Assembly: GCF_928381705.1 (NCBI RefSeq)
Contig: NZ_CAKMSR010000004.1
Coordinates: 157,650 to 221,649, forward strand
Direction: 5' to 3'
Source: Rothia nasimurium
GTDB lineage: Bacteria; Actinomycetota; Actinomycetes; Actinomycetales; Micrococcaceae
Length of the DNA stretch: 64,000 nucleotides
Both the position numbers and the translations under genes were made by a program. The notes beneath the pieces are model-generated. The model was not told the origin of the DNA. It was given only the letters and a program-made list of their open reading frames with translations, and ran no database searches. Shown in pieces: positions 28,695 through 37,930 of this stretch (the first letter of the stretch is position 1; each line of letters opens with the position of its first letter).

Positions 28695-29375
28695 TTAAAC
28701 CAGCCCTGCCTCGTAGGCGATAATCACTGCCTGCACCCGGTCGCGGGCTTCGAGCTTAGCCAAAATGTGCGAGACGTGGGTTTTGACGGTTGCCTCAGAC
28801 ACGAAGAGCTGCTGGGCCATCTCCCCGTTCGACAGCCCCTGGGCAATGAGCAGGAACAGCTCGCGTTCGCGGTTGGTGAGGCTGGCAATTTTATCGGCGT
28901 GTTTCTGGGGCGTCCGCTGGGGTGAGGCTCCGCCTGCCAGATGGGGGATCATCTGTTCTAGAAGCCGCTTGGTGGCGCTGGGGGCAATGACGGCATCCCC
29001 GCGCTGCACCGTCCTGATGGCGCCCAGAAGCTCCTCGGGTGGGGCGTCCTTGAGTAAAAAGCCGCTGGCTCCGCGCTGGACGGCAGCGTACACGTAGTCG
29101 TCGATGTCGAAGGTGGTCAGCATGACGACTTTGACCTCGGGGTGGGCTGCGATGATAGCGCCGGTAGCTTCAATGCCGTCGAGTACCGGCATACGGACGT
29201 CCATGAGCACGACGTCCGGACCCTGTCCCTGGGCCTGGCACGCGGCAACCTGCTCGATAGCCTGCTGGCCGTCCCCGGCTTGGGCTACCACCAGCATATC
29301 GGCCTGGGAGCCAATCAGCATAGCTAGGCCAGACCGCACCAGTTGCTGGTCATCTACAAGAAGAACTCTAATCAC
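28695..29375 (-). CDS. Two-component response regulator, NarL/LuxR family
   Basis: Cytoplasmic DNA-binding regulator of 226 residues. The receiver domain begins IRVLLVDDQQLVRSGL, VLMDVRMPVLDG contains the phosphorylated aspartate, and KVVMLTTFD is the conserved switch region. An Ala/Gln-rich linker leads to the LuxR helix-turn-helix LTNRERELFLLIAQGLSNGE with TVKTHVSHILAKLE. It follows the kinase gene after 58 bases and precedes the ABC exporter genes on the same strand. The shared palindromes before the exporter and the kinase are its most likely binding sites, implying autoregulation and control of the exporter. Confidence 0.92.
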   Translation of the reverse strand: MIRVLLVDDQQLVRSGLAMLIGSQADMLVVAQAGDGQQAIEQVAACQAQGQGPDVVLMDVRMPVLDGIEATGAIIAAHPEVKVVMLTTFDIDDYVYAAVQRGASGFLLKDAPPEELLGAIRTVQRGDAVIAPSATKRLLEQMIPHLAGGASPQRTPQKHADKIASLTNRERELFLLIAQGLSNGEMAQQLFVSEATVKTHVSHILAKLEARDRVQAVIIAYEAGLV

Positions 29376-29433
29376 GGTTTTACTCTATCGCTCCTGGTCA
29401 TCATTGGTTGGCTGGTCCTTAATTTAAGCGGGT

Positions 29434-30681
29434 CTAGGGCACAAAGGGAATCTGGGCAAAAACCCTAAAAGACCCGTCGGCTAGGCGGCCGTAGTGCAGG
29501 GTGCCGTGGTACATATCGACACGTTCGCGCATACCCAGCAGTCCGCGGCGGGCACCGGGCAGGGGCTGGGTGGGCTCGGCCTGGGGCAGGTTGGTGATGT
29601 CGATATCCAGGGTCTGCTTACCCTCGCTAATGGTGACGGTCACCAGGGGAGTGCCTGGGCAGTGCTTGGCCACGTTGGTCAGGGCCTCTTGCACAATACG
29701 GTAGATGGTCAGGTCGGCGCCCTGCGGTAGTTTCTCCTCAACCCCCGATACCGTGCTAAAGCGCACCGGTATACCCAGTTTCTGGGTTTGCTCAATGAGC
29801 TGGGGGACGTTGTGCAGGGCCGGGAGGGGCTCAACGGTGGTACCCTCATCGGTGCGCAGAACCCCCAGCAGGGTACGCATCTGTTGCAGGGACGACCTCG
29901 CCGCCTCAGAAATCGTGCCCAGGGCGGCTAGCTCCACGGGTTCATTCTGCGCGGACGCCCCCGCCCCGCTCCCAGCCTGCTGGGCAGCGGCAGCGTAGCG
30001 GGCGCCGTCCGCCTGGGCAATGATGACAGACAGCGAATGAGCCACGATATCATGCATTTCCCGGGCAATGCGGGCCCGCTCATCGAGGGCGGCAAGGGCC
30101 CGTTCCTGCTCCCGCTCGTGCTCTAACTGGCGGTTCCGCTCAATTAGGGCCCGGTGGCGGTTCTCGCGAAGCCGCCGGGAGTCGCCAAAGAACCAGGCAA
30201 TCGTGACAATCGCCGCGCAGATAAAAGCAGCGGTTAGGGCGGTGGCGTAGAACTCGAAGGAACTGGGGTCATAGACCAGAAAGGGGCGGGCGAAAACAAA
30301 CCCACCGACGACTGAAGCTAAGAGAGCTGCGACAAAAATTCCAATACGCACCGGCTTCGAAAAATACCGCACCAGGTGGTAAACCATCACCGGGGCAGCC
30401 CACCAGGAACCCACCGCCGGGTACTGGGCGGGTATGGTAACCAGCAGCGATACCACCACCAGAACCACCACCAGAACCGGCCGGGAATACCTGAAATAGA
30501 GACTCGACGTAGCAACCAGCCAGGCCGCTATATAAACCAGCGCCCAGGTGCCCTCCACCATGGCAAGACCAAAGGCAAGCGTTATCACCAGGGTCAGTAT
30601 CTGCCCCAGGGCAACAGCAAGCGCATTGACCAGCTTCTTCCGGCGCTGGGTAGTAGCCAGTTCTATCTGTAGGGTATCCAC
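29434..30681 (-). CDS. Two-component sensor histidine kinase (HisKA_3 type)
   Basis: Membrane kinase of 415 residues. The N-terminal half has about six hydrophobic segments with only short loops, so it probably senses within the membrane, as in LiaS/DesK-like kinases. ERARIAREMHDIVAHSLSV carries the phosphorylated histidine of the HisKA_3 domain. An ATPase domain follows, with QEALTNVAKHCPG as N-box and RRGLLGMRERV as G-box. The GTG start touches an AGGAGG site with almost no spacing, which is unusual and makes the start uncertain. It is the first gene of the kinase-regulator unit beside the ABC exporter. Confidence 0.9.
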   Translation of the reverse strand: MDTLQIELATTQRRKKLVNALAVALGQILTLVITLAFGLAMVEGTWALVYIAAWLVATSSLYFRYSRPVLVVVLVVVSLLVTIPAQYPAVGSWWAAPVMVYHLVRYFSKPVRIGIFVAALLASVVGGFVFARPFLVYDPSSFEFYATALTAAFICAAIVTIAWFFGDSRRLRENRHRALIERNRQLEHEREQERALAALDERARIAREMHDIVAHSLSVIIAQADGARYAAAAQQAGSGAGASAQNEPVELAALGTISEAARSSLQQMRTLLGVLRTDEGTTVEPLPALHNVPQLIEQTQKLGIPVRFSTVSGVEEKLPQGADLTIYRIVQEALTNVAKHCPGTPLVTVTISEGKQTLDIDITNLPQAEPTQPLPGARRGLLGMRERVDMYHGTLHYGRLADGSFRVFAQIPFVP

Positions 30682-30744
30682 CCTCCTAAGTCTAAAAGCC
30701 GCCCCGGCCCCGGGAAGGCGGCGGCGGGCGTCCGCACCCTAAAT

Positions 30745-30760
30745 TCATACCGCAGTATGA
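30745..30760. promoter_or_regulatory. Operator of the two-component system, kinase side
   Basis: TCATACCGCAGTATGA has 6-bp arms identical to those of 28666-28681. It lies between the kinase gene (minus) and thrC (plus), about 65 bases before the kinase start and overlapping a possible minus-strand -10 (TATGAAT). Confidence 0.65.
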
Positions 30761-30791
30761 GCGCCTAGCACCACCGGCCGGGCAGTTTCGG

Positions 30792-30804
30792 TAGGCTTAT
30801 ACCC
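30792..30804 (+). promoter_or_regulatory. -10 box of thrC, leaderless layout
   Basis: TAGGCT (30792-30797) ends seven bases before the thrC ATG, leaving no room for a ribosome site. Confidence 0.5.
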
Positions 30805-32232
30805 ATGCAGTACATCTCAACCCGCGACACCACCCGCACCCCAGCTAAGTTCACCGATATTCTGCTCGGTGGCCTTGCCCCCGACGGCGGCCTCTACCTG
30901 CCCGAAACCTACCCCACCCTCGACGATGCCACTCTGACCCGCTGGCGTGCTGTGCTTGCTGAGGAAGGCTACGCAGCCCTGGCCGCAGAAGTACTGCAGC
31001 TCTTCATCGACGATATTCCGGCTGAAGACATCAAGGCTATGACCGCCCGGGCCTACTCCTACCCCAAGTTCGCCTCAGAAGAGATCGTTCCGGTGACCGA
31101 ACTGGAACCCGGCATCCTGATCGGCCACCTGTCTGAGGGCCCCACCGCCGCCTTCAAGGACATGGCCATGCAGCTGCTGGGTGAGCTCTTCGAATACGAG
31201 CTGGGCCGCCGCGGCGAAACCCTCAACATTGTGGGCGCCACCTCGGGCGATACCGGCTCATCTGCCGAATACGCTATGCGCGGCCGCCCCGGCATCAAGG
31301 TTTTCATGCTCACCCCCGCCGGGCGCATGACCCCCTTCCAGCAGGCCCAGATGTTCGGCCTGGACGACGAAAACATCTTCAATGTTGCCCTCGACGGCGT
31401 CTTTGATGACTGCCAGGATGTGGTCAAGGCTATTTCTGCTGACGCCGCTTTTAAGGCTGATAAGCGCATTGGTGCGGTGAACTCCATCAACTGGGCCCGC
31501 CTGATGGCTCAGATTGTGTACTATGTTTCATCCTGGATTCGCGCTACCGAAAGCAACGACCAGCAGGTTTCCTTCTGCGTGCCCACCGGTAACTTCGGTG
31601 ATATCTGCGCCGGCCATATCGCCCGCCAGATGGGCCTGCCCATTGACCGTCTGATTGTTGCCACCAACGAGAACGACGTGCTCGACGAATTCTTCCGCAC
31701 CGGCGACTACCGGGTGCGTTCTTCGGCTGATACCTACGAGACGTCCAGCCCCTCCATGGATATCTCCCGGGCCTCAAACTTTGAGCGCTTTGTCTTTGAT
31801 CTGCTGGGCCGGGACGCCGAGCGCACCGCTGACCTCTTTGGTCTCAAGGTGCGCCAGGGTGGATTCTCCCTGACCGATGACCCGGCCTTTGCCGAAGCTG
31901 CTGAGCGCTACGGTTTTGCCTCTGGCCGTTCAACCCACGCCGACCGCGTCGCCACCATTCGTAATGCCCACGAGCGCCTGGGTGTGCTGCTTGACCCCCA
32001 CACCGCGGACGGCGTCAAGGTAGCCCGCGACTGGGCTGAGAAGGTTGATACCCCCATCATCTGCCTAGAAACCGCTATGCCTGTTAAATTCGCTGAAACT
32101 ATCCTCGAAGCAACCGGCGCTGAGCCTGCCATCCCCGAGCGCTTTGCCGGCATCATGGAAGCCGACCGCCACGTGATTGACCTGCCCAACGAGGTTGAGG
32201 CGGTCAAGGAACTGATTCTTAAGGAGGTCTAG
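30805..32232 (+). CDS. thrC: Threonine synthase
   Basis: PLP enzyme of 475 residues that converts O-phosphohomoserine to threonine. It belongs to the long fungal/E. coli-like class, beginning MQYISTRDTT with LAPDGGLYLPETYP. PTAAFKDMAMQLLGE contains the PLP lysine, and VGATSGDTGSSAEYA is the phosphate-binding region. No homoserine kinase or dehydrogenase gene is adjacent. A very good ribosome site, AAGGAGG, overlaps its last codons and serves the next gene. Confidence 0.95.
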   Translation: MQYISTRDTTRTPAKFTDILLGGLAPDGGLYLPETYPTLDDATLTRWRAVLAEEGYAALAAEVLQLFIDDIPAEDIKAMTARAYSYPKFASEEIVPVTELEPGILIGHLSEGPTAAFKDMAMQLLGELFEYELGRRGETLNIVGATSGDTGSSAEYAMRGRPGIKVFMLTPAGRMTPFQQAQMFGLDDENIFNVALDGVFDDCQDVVKAISADAAFKADKRIGAVNSINWARLMAQIVYYVSSWIRATESNDQQVSFCVPTGNFGDICAGHIARQMGLPIDRLIVATNENDVLDEFFRTGDYRVRSSADTYETSSPSMDISRASNFERFVFDLLGRDAERTADLFGLKVRQGGFSLTDDPAFAEAAERYGFASGRSTHADRVATIRNAHERLGVLLDPHTADGVKVARDWAEKVDTPIICLETAMPVKFAETILEATGAEPAIPERFAGIMEADRHVIDLPNEVEAVKELILKEV

Positions 32233-32235
32233 CGT

Positions 32236-33276
32236 ATGATGAGCTCTCAGCAAAAAACTTCTGCCCCTTCCTTACACCATTCCTCAGGGGCGCAGTACTG
32301 GCCGCAGCTTGATGGCATGCGAACAATTGCGGTTTTACTGGTCATACTCGGTCACGCATGGACACGCCACTTTTACGGTGCAACTGTGGGGGTTGGCTTA
32401 TTTTTCGCACTTTCTGGATTTCTCATTACGGGACTTCTGCTCAATGAGCGTGAAAAATATGGGTCAATTAACCTAATTAAATTCTCTGGTCGCAGGTTGT
32501 TGCGACTTGTACCTGCACTCATTCTTATGCTTGTAGTAACTGTGCCCCTACTGACCCCTCCAGTAGCTGAAATTTTTTCAGCCCTTCTGTATTATTCAAA
32601 CTGGGTGCGTGTTTCAGGCAATGACATGGGCGCTTATGGTCATCTTTGGTCCTTGGCTGTCGAAGAGCAATTCTATCTCTTTTGGCCCTTGTTGCTTGTT
32701 GCTGCCTACGCCTTTAAGAAGGTCAAGGGAGTGGCAGTAACCGCCCTTGTGCTTATTGCTGGATCAACGGCTATCAAATTTATCTATGCTTCTTCTGAAG
32801 ATCGTATATATAACGGTCTAGATGCTCGTATGGATAATCTTCTAGTAGGTGCACTACTGGCGATTGCCTACCGCTACTGGCCTGAAACCGTTAAAGGCTG
32901 GAGTAGGATTCTTGCCATACCAGGGCTTATAATCATCGGATTTATGACCTTTGCACCGCAATTTGTGGCAATGCCTGTTGAGCTGACTTTAATTACCTGG
33001 GGTTCTGTTATGGTTGTGGCTTTGCTTGCCTGCGGTGAAATTTCGTGGATTAACTCTTTCATGTCATGGAAGCCCTTAGTTTGGTTTGGTGCTATCTCCT
33101 ACGGGGTATACCTCTGGCATTATCCGATTCAATTTCTATGGCTGACTCAAGGAATCGGATATTCCTTGAGGTTCCCGCTGGTGCTCGTAACGACAACAAT
33201 TATCGCCTGGCTTTCCTATAAGTTCGTTGAACGGCCGCTGTCGAAGGCCCTACGACCTTATGTGTCTGTTCACTAG
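32236..33276 (+). CDS. Membrane acyltransferase, family 3 (OafA/NodX type)
   Basis: Integral membrane protein of 346 residues with about ten hydrophobic helices. QLDGMRTIAVLLVILGHAW is the usual beginning with the conserved histidine, followed by GVGLFFALSGFLITGLLL and SGRRLLRLVPAL. The family O-acetylates or acylates cell-surface sugars, wall polymers or exported lipids; the acceptor is unknown. The stretch is clearly AT-richer than the genes around it and uses A/T-ending codons, which suggests acquisition by transfer. Despite this it starts three bases after thrC and uses AAGGAGG inside thrC, so it depends on the thrC transcript. Confidence 0.88.
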   Translation: MMSSQQKTSAPSLHHSSGAQYWPQLDGMRTIAVLLVILGHAWTRHFYGATVGVGLFFALSGFLITGLLLNEREKYGSINLIKFSGRRLLRLVPALILMLVVTVPLLTPPVAEIFSALLYYSNWVRVSGNDMGAYGHLWSLAVEEQFYLFWPLLLVAAYAFKKVKGVAVTALVLIAGSTAIKFIYASSEDRIYNGLDARMDNLLVGALLAIAYRYWPETVKGWSRILAIPGLIIIGFMTFAPQFVAMPVELTLITWGSVMVVALLACGEISWINSFMSWKPLVWFGAISYGVYLWHYPIQFLWLTQGIGYSLRFPLVLVTTTIIAWLSYKFVERPLSKALRPYVSVH

Positions 33277-33308
33277 CAGCAGTTTTCTTAATTTCTTATG
33301 ATGTGGCT

Positions 33309-33659
33309 ATGAAACAAGAAAAAGAGTTCTTTGCTGCGGTATTACGCCTGGCCAAGCCCCACACCCCAAGCGACCGTGAACCGAATACAACAGAACGTGA
33401 GGCAGCAATTGCTGCCCTTGAAGAAGCTCAGATAGTGCAGGCCTGCGACTGCGGCACCTGCCTCACCTACAACCTGCTTTACCAGGGCGAGCCCATCAAT
33501 CAGGACCTGCCCCGCACCTACCTGGCTGCAAACACCAAGGACGGGGATGCGCTCGTCCTCGCCCATCTGGTAGGGGATAAACTCGCTACCCTCGAAGTAG
33601 CCCCCACCGGTAACAAACCGGTAGAGGTGCTGCCGGCTATCGGCGACCTTACACCCTAA
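33309..33659 (+). CDS. Hypothetical protein with C-x-C-x-x-C motif
   Basis: Small soluble protein of about 116 residues, not recognised. The N-terminal half is helical and acidic (TEREAAIAALEEAQ). The centre holds QACDCGTCLTYNL, a compact cysteine cluster that could bind a metal. The C-terminal half looks like beta strands. The ATG at 33309 was preferred to a GTG two codons earlier. It lies between the acyltransferase and leuB on the same strand, and leuB has its own promoter behind it. No function can be assigned. Confidence 0.65.
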   Translation: MKQEKEFFAAVLRLAKPHTPSDREPNTTEREAAIAALEEAQIVQACDCGTCLTYNLLYQGEPINQDLPRTYLAANTKDGDALVLAHLVGDKLATLEVAPTGNKPVEVLPAIGDLTP

Positions 33660-33660
33660 A

Positions 33661-33693
33661 CCAATATATGAAACCATCAGTCAAAATATGGGC
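33661..33693 (+). promoter_or_regulatory. leuB upstream box shared with ilvC
   Basis: CCAATATATGAAACC (33661-33675) matches 14 of 15 bases of the box before ilvC. CAAAATATGGG follows at 33683-33693. The leuB -10 TAGCCT is at 33713, so the box lies around or before the -35 region. Confidence 0.5.
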
Positions 33694-33712
33694 AAAGCTG
33701 CGCTCGCAGGAC

Positions 33713-33724
33713 TAGCCTTAAACC
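33713..33724 (+). promoter_or_regulatory. -10 box of leuB, leaderless layout
   Basis: TAGCCT (33713-33718) ends six bases before the leuB ATG. Confidence 0.55.
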
Positions 33725-34783
33725 ATGACTGAAAACAGCTCCATCAACCTGGCCGTCATCCCCGGCGACGGCATTGGCCCCGAAGTAGTAGCCCAAGCCC
33801 ACCGCGTCCTCACCCGCGCAGCCGAACTCGACAACATCACTGTCACCTCCACCGAATACCCCCTCGGTGCAGAGCACTGGCTCGCCACCGGTCAGACCCT
33901 CACCGAAGAGACCAAGACCGCACTCGCCCAGCACGACGCCATCCTCTTTGGCGCTGTGGGGGCCGACCCGCGCTCGTCCGCTGTGCCCAGCGGCCTGATC
34001 GAACGAGAAATCCTGCTCAACCTGCGCTTCTCCTTCGACCACTACATCAACCTGCGCCCCTCCCGCCTCTTCCCCGGCGCTGTTTCACCCCTGAGCAACC
34101 CCGGCGACATTGACTTTGTAGTCGTACGTGAAGGTACCGAAGGCCCCTACGCCGGTAACGGCGGTGTACTGCGCGCCGGTACCGACGCTGAAATCGCCAC
34201 CGAAGTGTCGGTCAACACCGCCTACGGCATCGAACGCCTGGTGCGCTACGCCTTCGAGCTGGCCGCCAGCCGCGAGAAGAAAAAGCTGACCCTCATCCAC
34301 AAGACCAACGTGCTGGTCAACGCTGGTGCCCTCTACAACCGCATCTTCACCAAGGTCGCCGAAGAATACCCCCAGGTCACCACCGACTACCTGCACATTG
34401 ACGCAGCCACCATCTTCTTCACCACCGACCCCGCCCGCTTCGATGTGATCGTCACCGATAACCTCTTTGGCGACATCCTCACCGACCAGGCAGGTGCTAT
34501 TACCGGCGGCATAGGCTACGCAGCCTGCGGCAATATCAACGCCGACGGCACCTACCCCTCCATGTTTGAGCCCGTCCATGGATCTGCCCCCGACATTGCC
34601 GGGCAGAACAAGGCCAACCCGACCGCAACCGTCCTGGCCGCTGCTATGCTCCTGCGCCACCTAGGCTACGAGGCTTCAGCCGCCCGAATCGAGCAGGCCG
34701 TTGAAGCTGACCTGGCCGCCAACCCCGGCGCAACCCGCGCCACCGACGAAATCGGCGACGCAATCCTCGCCCAACTGGGCTAA
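33725..34783 (+). CDS. leuB: 3-isopropylmalate dehydrogenase
   Basis: NAD-dependent enzyme of 352 residues performing the third step of leucine synthesis. [15 protein letters not shown] is the usual beginning, and [18 protein letters not shown] and [11 protein letters not shown] contain substrate-binding arginines and tyrosine. [13 protein letters not shown] carries the metal-binding aspartates and HGSAPDIAG the cofactor loop. It has its own promoter without leader and a hairpin terminator before ilvE. Unlike the common arrangement it is separated from leuCD by about 11 kb. Confidence 0.96.
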   Translation: MTENSSINLAVIPGDGIGPEVVAQAHRVLTRAAELDNITVTSTEYPLGAEHWLATGQTLTEETKTALAQHDAILFGAVGADPRSSAVPSGLIEREILLNLRFSFDHYINLRPSRLFPGAVSPLSNPGDIDFVVVREGTEGPYAGNGGVLRAGTDAEIATEVSVNTAYGIERLVRYAFELAASREKKKLTLIHKTNVLVNAGALYNRIFTKVAEEYPQVTTDYLHIDAATIFFTTDPARFDVIVTDNLFGDILTDQAGAITGGIGYAACGNINADGTYPSMFEPVHGSAPDIAGQNKANPTATVLAAAMLLRHLGYEASAARIEQAVEADLAANPGATRATDEIGDAILAQLG

Positions 34784-34790
34784 GCCCCCT

Positions 34791-34815
34791 GACCCCACCG
34801 AAACCCGGTGGGGTC
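34791..34815 (+). terminator. Terminator of leuB
   Basis: Perfect 10-bp stem, GACCCCACCG (34791-34800) with CGGTGGGGTC (34806-34815). The following T run is weak. Confidence 0.7.
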
Positions 34816-34895
34816 TTGCGTAAGCTAGCTAACAGAGCGAAAGACCCTGGGGTACCCTAGATAAGAGACCCCACGACACAGTTTGAAGGATGAGC

Positions 34896-35993
34896 ATGTC
34901 ACTCGAATTCACCATCAACCGCAACCCCAACCCCGCCAGCGCCGAACGACGCGCCGAGATCCTCGCCGACCCCGGCTTCGGCAACTACTTCACCGACCAC
35001 ATGGTGCGCATCGACTGGCGCGGCACCCACACCGACGGCGGCGAATGGACCAACGCCCAGGTTCTGCCCTACGGCCCCCTGAGCCTGGACCCTGCGGCGT
35101 CCGTCTTCCACTACGGCCAGGAAATCTTCGAGGGTATCAAGGCCTACCGCCAGGCAGACGGGTCCATCACCACCTTCCGTCCTGAAGAGAACGCCTCCCG
35201 TCTGAATAAGTCAGCAGACCGCCTGGTGCTGCCCAACCTGCCCGAAGAACTCTTTGTTGAAGCCATCCGCCAGCTGGTCACCATCGATGCCGACTGGGTG
35301 CCTAACGGTGACGGTGAATCCCTCTACCTGCGCCCCTTCATGATTGCCACCGAGGCTTTCTTGGGCATCCGCCCGGCCCACGAGGTTTCTTTCTTCATCA
35401 TTGCGTCCCCTGCCGGTAACTACTTCGGCACCCCCAAGCCCGTTGATATCTGGCTTTCCACCACCTATGCCCGCGCTGGTGTGGGCGGCACCGGCGAGGC
35501 CAAGTGCGGCGGCAACTACGCGGCTTCTCTGGCTGCCCAGCTGGAGGGCGAGGCCCAGGGCTGCAAGCAGGTCATCTTCAAGGACCCCAACCGCGATGAC
35601 GCCATTGAAGAGCTGGGCGGCATGAACGTTTTCTTTGTCTACAAGGACGGACGCATCGTCACCCCCGAGCTGACCGGCACGATTCTGCGCGGTGTGACCC
35701 GTAAGTCCATTATCAAGCTGGCTGAGGACCGCGGCCACACCGTTGAGGAACGCAAGATTACCCTGAGCGAGTGGCGAGAGGGCGTAGCTTCTGGCGAGAT
35801 CACCGAGATTTTTGCCTGCGGTACCGCTGCCGTCATTACCCCCGTGGGTAAGCTCAAGGCCGCTGACTTTGAGATCCCCTCGGCTTCTGGCGCGGACGGC
35901 GGCGAGGTCACCATGGCCCTACGCGAAGAGCTGGTAGGCATTCAGACCGGTAAGGTCGAGGACCGCCTGGGCTGGAACGTGAAGCTGGTCTAG
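34896..35993 (+). CDS. ilvE: Branched-chain amino acid aminotransferase
   Basis: PLP enzyme of 365 residues for the last step of valine, leucine and isoleucine synthesis. HYGQEIFEGIKAYRQ and NASRLNKSADRL are conserved blocks, GGTGEAKCGGNYAASL contains the PLP lysine, and EIFACGTAAVITPVG lies near the C-terminus. The start is ATG 34896, five bases after GAAGGA; the ATG six bases earlier overlaps that site. It stands between the leuB terminator and the palindromic repeat at 36004, which ends its transcript. Confidence 0.95.
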   Translation: MSLEFTINRNPNPASAERRAEILADPGFGNYFTDHMVRIDWRGTHTDGGEWTNAQVLPYGPLSLDPAASVFHYGQEIFEGIKAYRQADGSITTFRPEENASRLNKSADRLVLPNLPEELFVEAIRQLVTIDADWVPNGDGESLYLRPFMIATEAFLGIRPAHEVSFFIIASPAGNYFGTPKPVDIWLSTTYARAGVGGTGEAKCGGNYAASLAAQLEGEAQGCKQVIFKDPNRDDAIEELGGMNVFFVYKDGRIVTPELTGTILRGVTRKSIIKLAEDRGHTVEERKITLSEWREGVASGEITEIFACGTAAVITPVGKLKAADFEIPSASGADGGEVTMALREELVGIQTGKVEDRLGWNVKLV

Positions 35994-36003
35994 TCTTTCT
36001 TCT

Positions 36004-36066
36004 GGTAGGTACCACCTAAATCAGAAAAACCCACCAACTAGGTGGGTTTTTCTGATTTAAATGGTC
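36004..36066. repeat. Palindromic repeat, copy 1 (terminator of ilvE)
   Basis: The element begins GGTAGGTACCA and contains an 18-bp perfect stem (36018-36035 with 36041-36058) with internal T runs, so it ends transcripts from both sides. A second copy lies at 37931-37997; the two share the first 11 bases and the general stem layout. The ABC-F gene lies exactly between them. Confidence 0.75.
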
Positions 36067-36079
36067 TTTTCTAGTTGTT

Positions 36080-37777
36080 CTAGGGCAAGGTCAGGACGCC
36101 CGTCAGGCCCAGTTGCGCGCAGAAGGCTTCGTCATGGCTGACCACCAGGAGCGCACCCTCATAGGAGGCTAACGTCTGCACCAGCCAGTCCACCGAGGCC
36201 ATATCGAGGTTGTTGGTGGGTTCGTCGAGAATCAGCAGCTGCGGTGCCGGGCTGGCTAAAAGGACGGTTGCCAGGGCCACGCGGAAACATTCGCCACCGG
36301 AGAGAACACCCACGGGCAGGTGCACCCGTTCCCGGCGGAAGAGCAGCCGGGCCAGATCATCGCGGATTTGTTGCTCGGTGAGCGCCGGATTAGCTGTCGC
36401 CACTAGCTCTAACATGCTCTGCTCCTGGGGGAGTGTCAGTCGCTGGGGCAGGTAACCGGTATTGGCTACCCGGTGGTTGCAGGTGTACTGGGCGGTTTCA
36501 GCAGCCTGAGAATCACCCATGATGGCCCTCAGCAGAGTGCTCTTACCCGACCCGTTAGACCCGGCTAGCCGCAGGCGCTCTGGGCCCTGGACAATCAGCC
36601 GCTCAGGCAGGGGAGGAGTAGCAGCCGCCCCGTCGCCCGCCTGCTCCTGCTCACCCTGGTGGGGATGGGCGTCCGCACAGGTACCCTGCCGCAGGGTTAG
36701 CTCCAGCACCCGCTTACCTGCTGGCACCCGGGTGCCGGGCAAGTCAAGGTAGATGGCCTGGTCCTCGCGGATATCCCGCTCCCGGGCCTTCCGGGTTGCA
36801 GTAGCAGCGTCAAGTCTGCCCTGGTGTGTCTGCCGAACCTTAGCGGCTGACCGCTGGGCTGAGGAAGCAGCCAGCCCCATCGACATGCGCGAGCCCCGCC
36901 GGTTAGCCTGGGCGGTCGCCCCAGCCCGGGCCGCGCGGGCCAGCTTGGTTTCTGCCTCGATGCGCTCCCGCTTTTCCTGCTGCTCAACCTGCTTGGCCTC
37001 GCGCAGGTGGCGGGCGGCGGCGTCCTGCTCGCTGTCGATGGCCTGCCGGTAGGCGCTGTAGTTACCGGTGAAAGAGCGCAGGGTTCCCTGCCTGAGTTCC
37101 AGCACTTCATCAACCCGCTCTAGCAGGTCGCGGTCGTGGCTGACCACGAGCACCGGGCAAGGCAGGCTGTCTAGGAGCCGGTAGAGGGTGGCGCGGGCGT
37201 CGGCGTCGAGGTTGTTGGTGGGCTCATCGAGCAGCAGGACGCCTGGGCGTGAGGCAACCAGCGCCGTGAGGGCTGCGGTGACGGCCTCGCCACCCGAAAG
37301 CGTGCCGACGGTTCGCCGCATGAGGGCGCGGGCGTCGGTAGCGGCTAGGGCAGGGGAGAAGCCGGACGCGGCCAGGGCAGCCTGGGCTTGCTCGGCGGCA
37401 TCCCAGTTATCACCGATCCGGTCGTAGAGCTCTTCGGAGTAGTCGCCGGCTTCTAGCGCGGTGAGGGCGTCGAGGATGTCGGTGATAGCGAAGAGGTCGG
37501 CGATGGTGGTCTGCGGGGTGAGCCCTAAATCCTGGGGCAGATAGGCGACGGTGCTAGGTCGGGTAATACTGCCGCTCGTTGGTTCTAGCGTGCCTGCCAG
37601 AATCTTGAGCAGGGTTGATTTGCCGGAGCCGTTATCGCCAATGAGGGCTGTAACCGGGGCACTGACAGCGCCGGTGAGGTTTTCAAAGCAGGGGGTGCCG
37701 TCGGGCCAGATCAGGCTGAGGCTGTTAAAAGAAAGGTGGGGTTCAGATACGGAAATAGGCATGTGGGTGCGATCCAT
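36080..37777 (-). CDS. ABC-F family ATPase
   Basis: Soluble protein of 565 residues with two ABC domains and no membrane segment; ABC-F proteins bind the ribosomal E site and act in translation or in resistance to ribosome-targeting antibiotics. Domain 1 has GDNGSGKST, TLSGGEAVTAAL and VLLLDEPTNNLD. A basic, Arg/Lys/Ala-rich linker near residues 255-345 fits the family's inter-domain arm. Domain 2 has GSNGSGKST, VLSGGECFRVAL and LLILDEPTNNLD. An additional Gln/Glu/Gly/Pro-rich insert (HPHQGEQEQAGDGAA) precedes the second Walker A. Both flanks carry the same palindromic repeat. Whether it is a housekeeping or resistance type cannot be told. Confidence 0.85.
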   Translation of the reverse strand: MDRTHMPISVSEPHLSFNSLSLIWPDGTPCFENLTGAVSAPVTALIGDNGSGKSTLLKILAGTLEPTSGSITRPSTVAYLPQDLGLTPQTTIADLFAITDILDALTALEAGDYSEELYDRIGDNWDAAEQAQAALAASGFSPALAATDARALMRRTVGTLSGGEAVTAALTALVASRPGVLLLDEPTNNLDADARATLYRLLDSLPCPVLVVSHDRDLLERVDEVLELRQGTLRSFTGNYSAYRQAIDSEQDAAARHLREAKQVEQQEKRERIEAETKLARAARAGATAQANRRGSRMSMGLAASSAQRSAAKVRQTHQGRLDAATATRKARERDIREDQAIYLDLPGTRVPAGKRVLELTLRQGTCADAHPHQGEQEQAGDGAAATPPLPERLIVQGPERLRLAGSNGSGKSTLLRAIMGDSQAAETAQYTCNHRVANTGYLPQRLTLPQEQSMLELVATANPALTEQQIRDDLARLLFRRERVHLPVGVLSGGECFRVALATVLLASPAPQLLILDEPTNNLDMASVDWLVQTLASYEGALLVVSHDEAFCAQLGLTGVLTLP

Positions 37778-37930
37778 TCAGCGTCAAAGAGATGAGGTGC
37801 TGAAAACCGCGGTGAGGGGTTTCAGCGTGGTCTAGAGAGCCGCTGAAAAATCCACTGGGGGAGCCTTCCGTAGGGAACAAGAACTGGTGATTACTGTAGG
37901 ACAGCGGGACGGACGATGTCAACCTATAGA

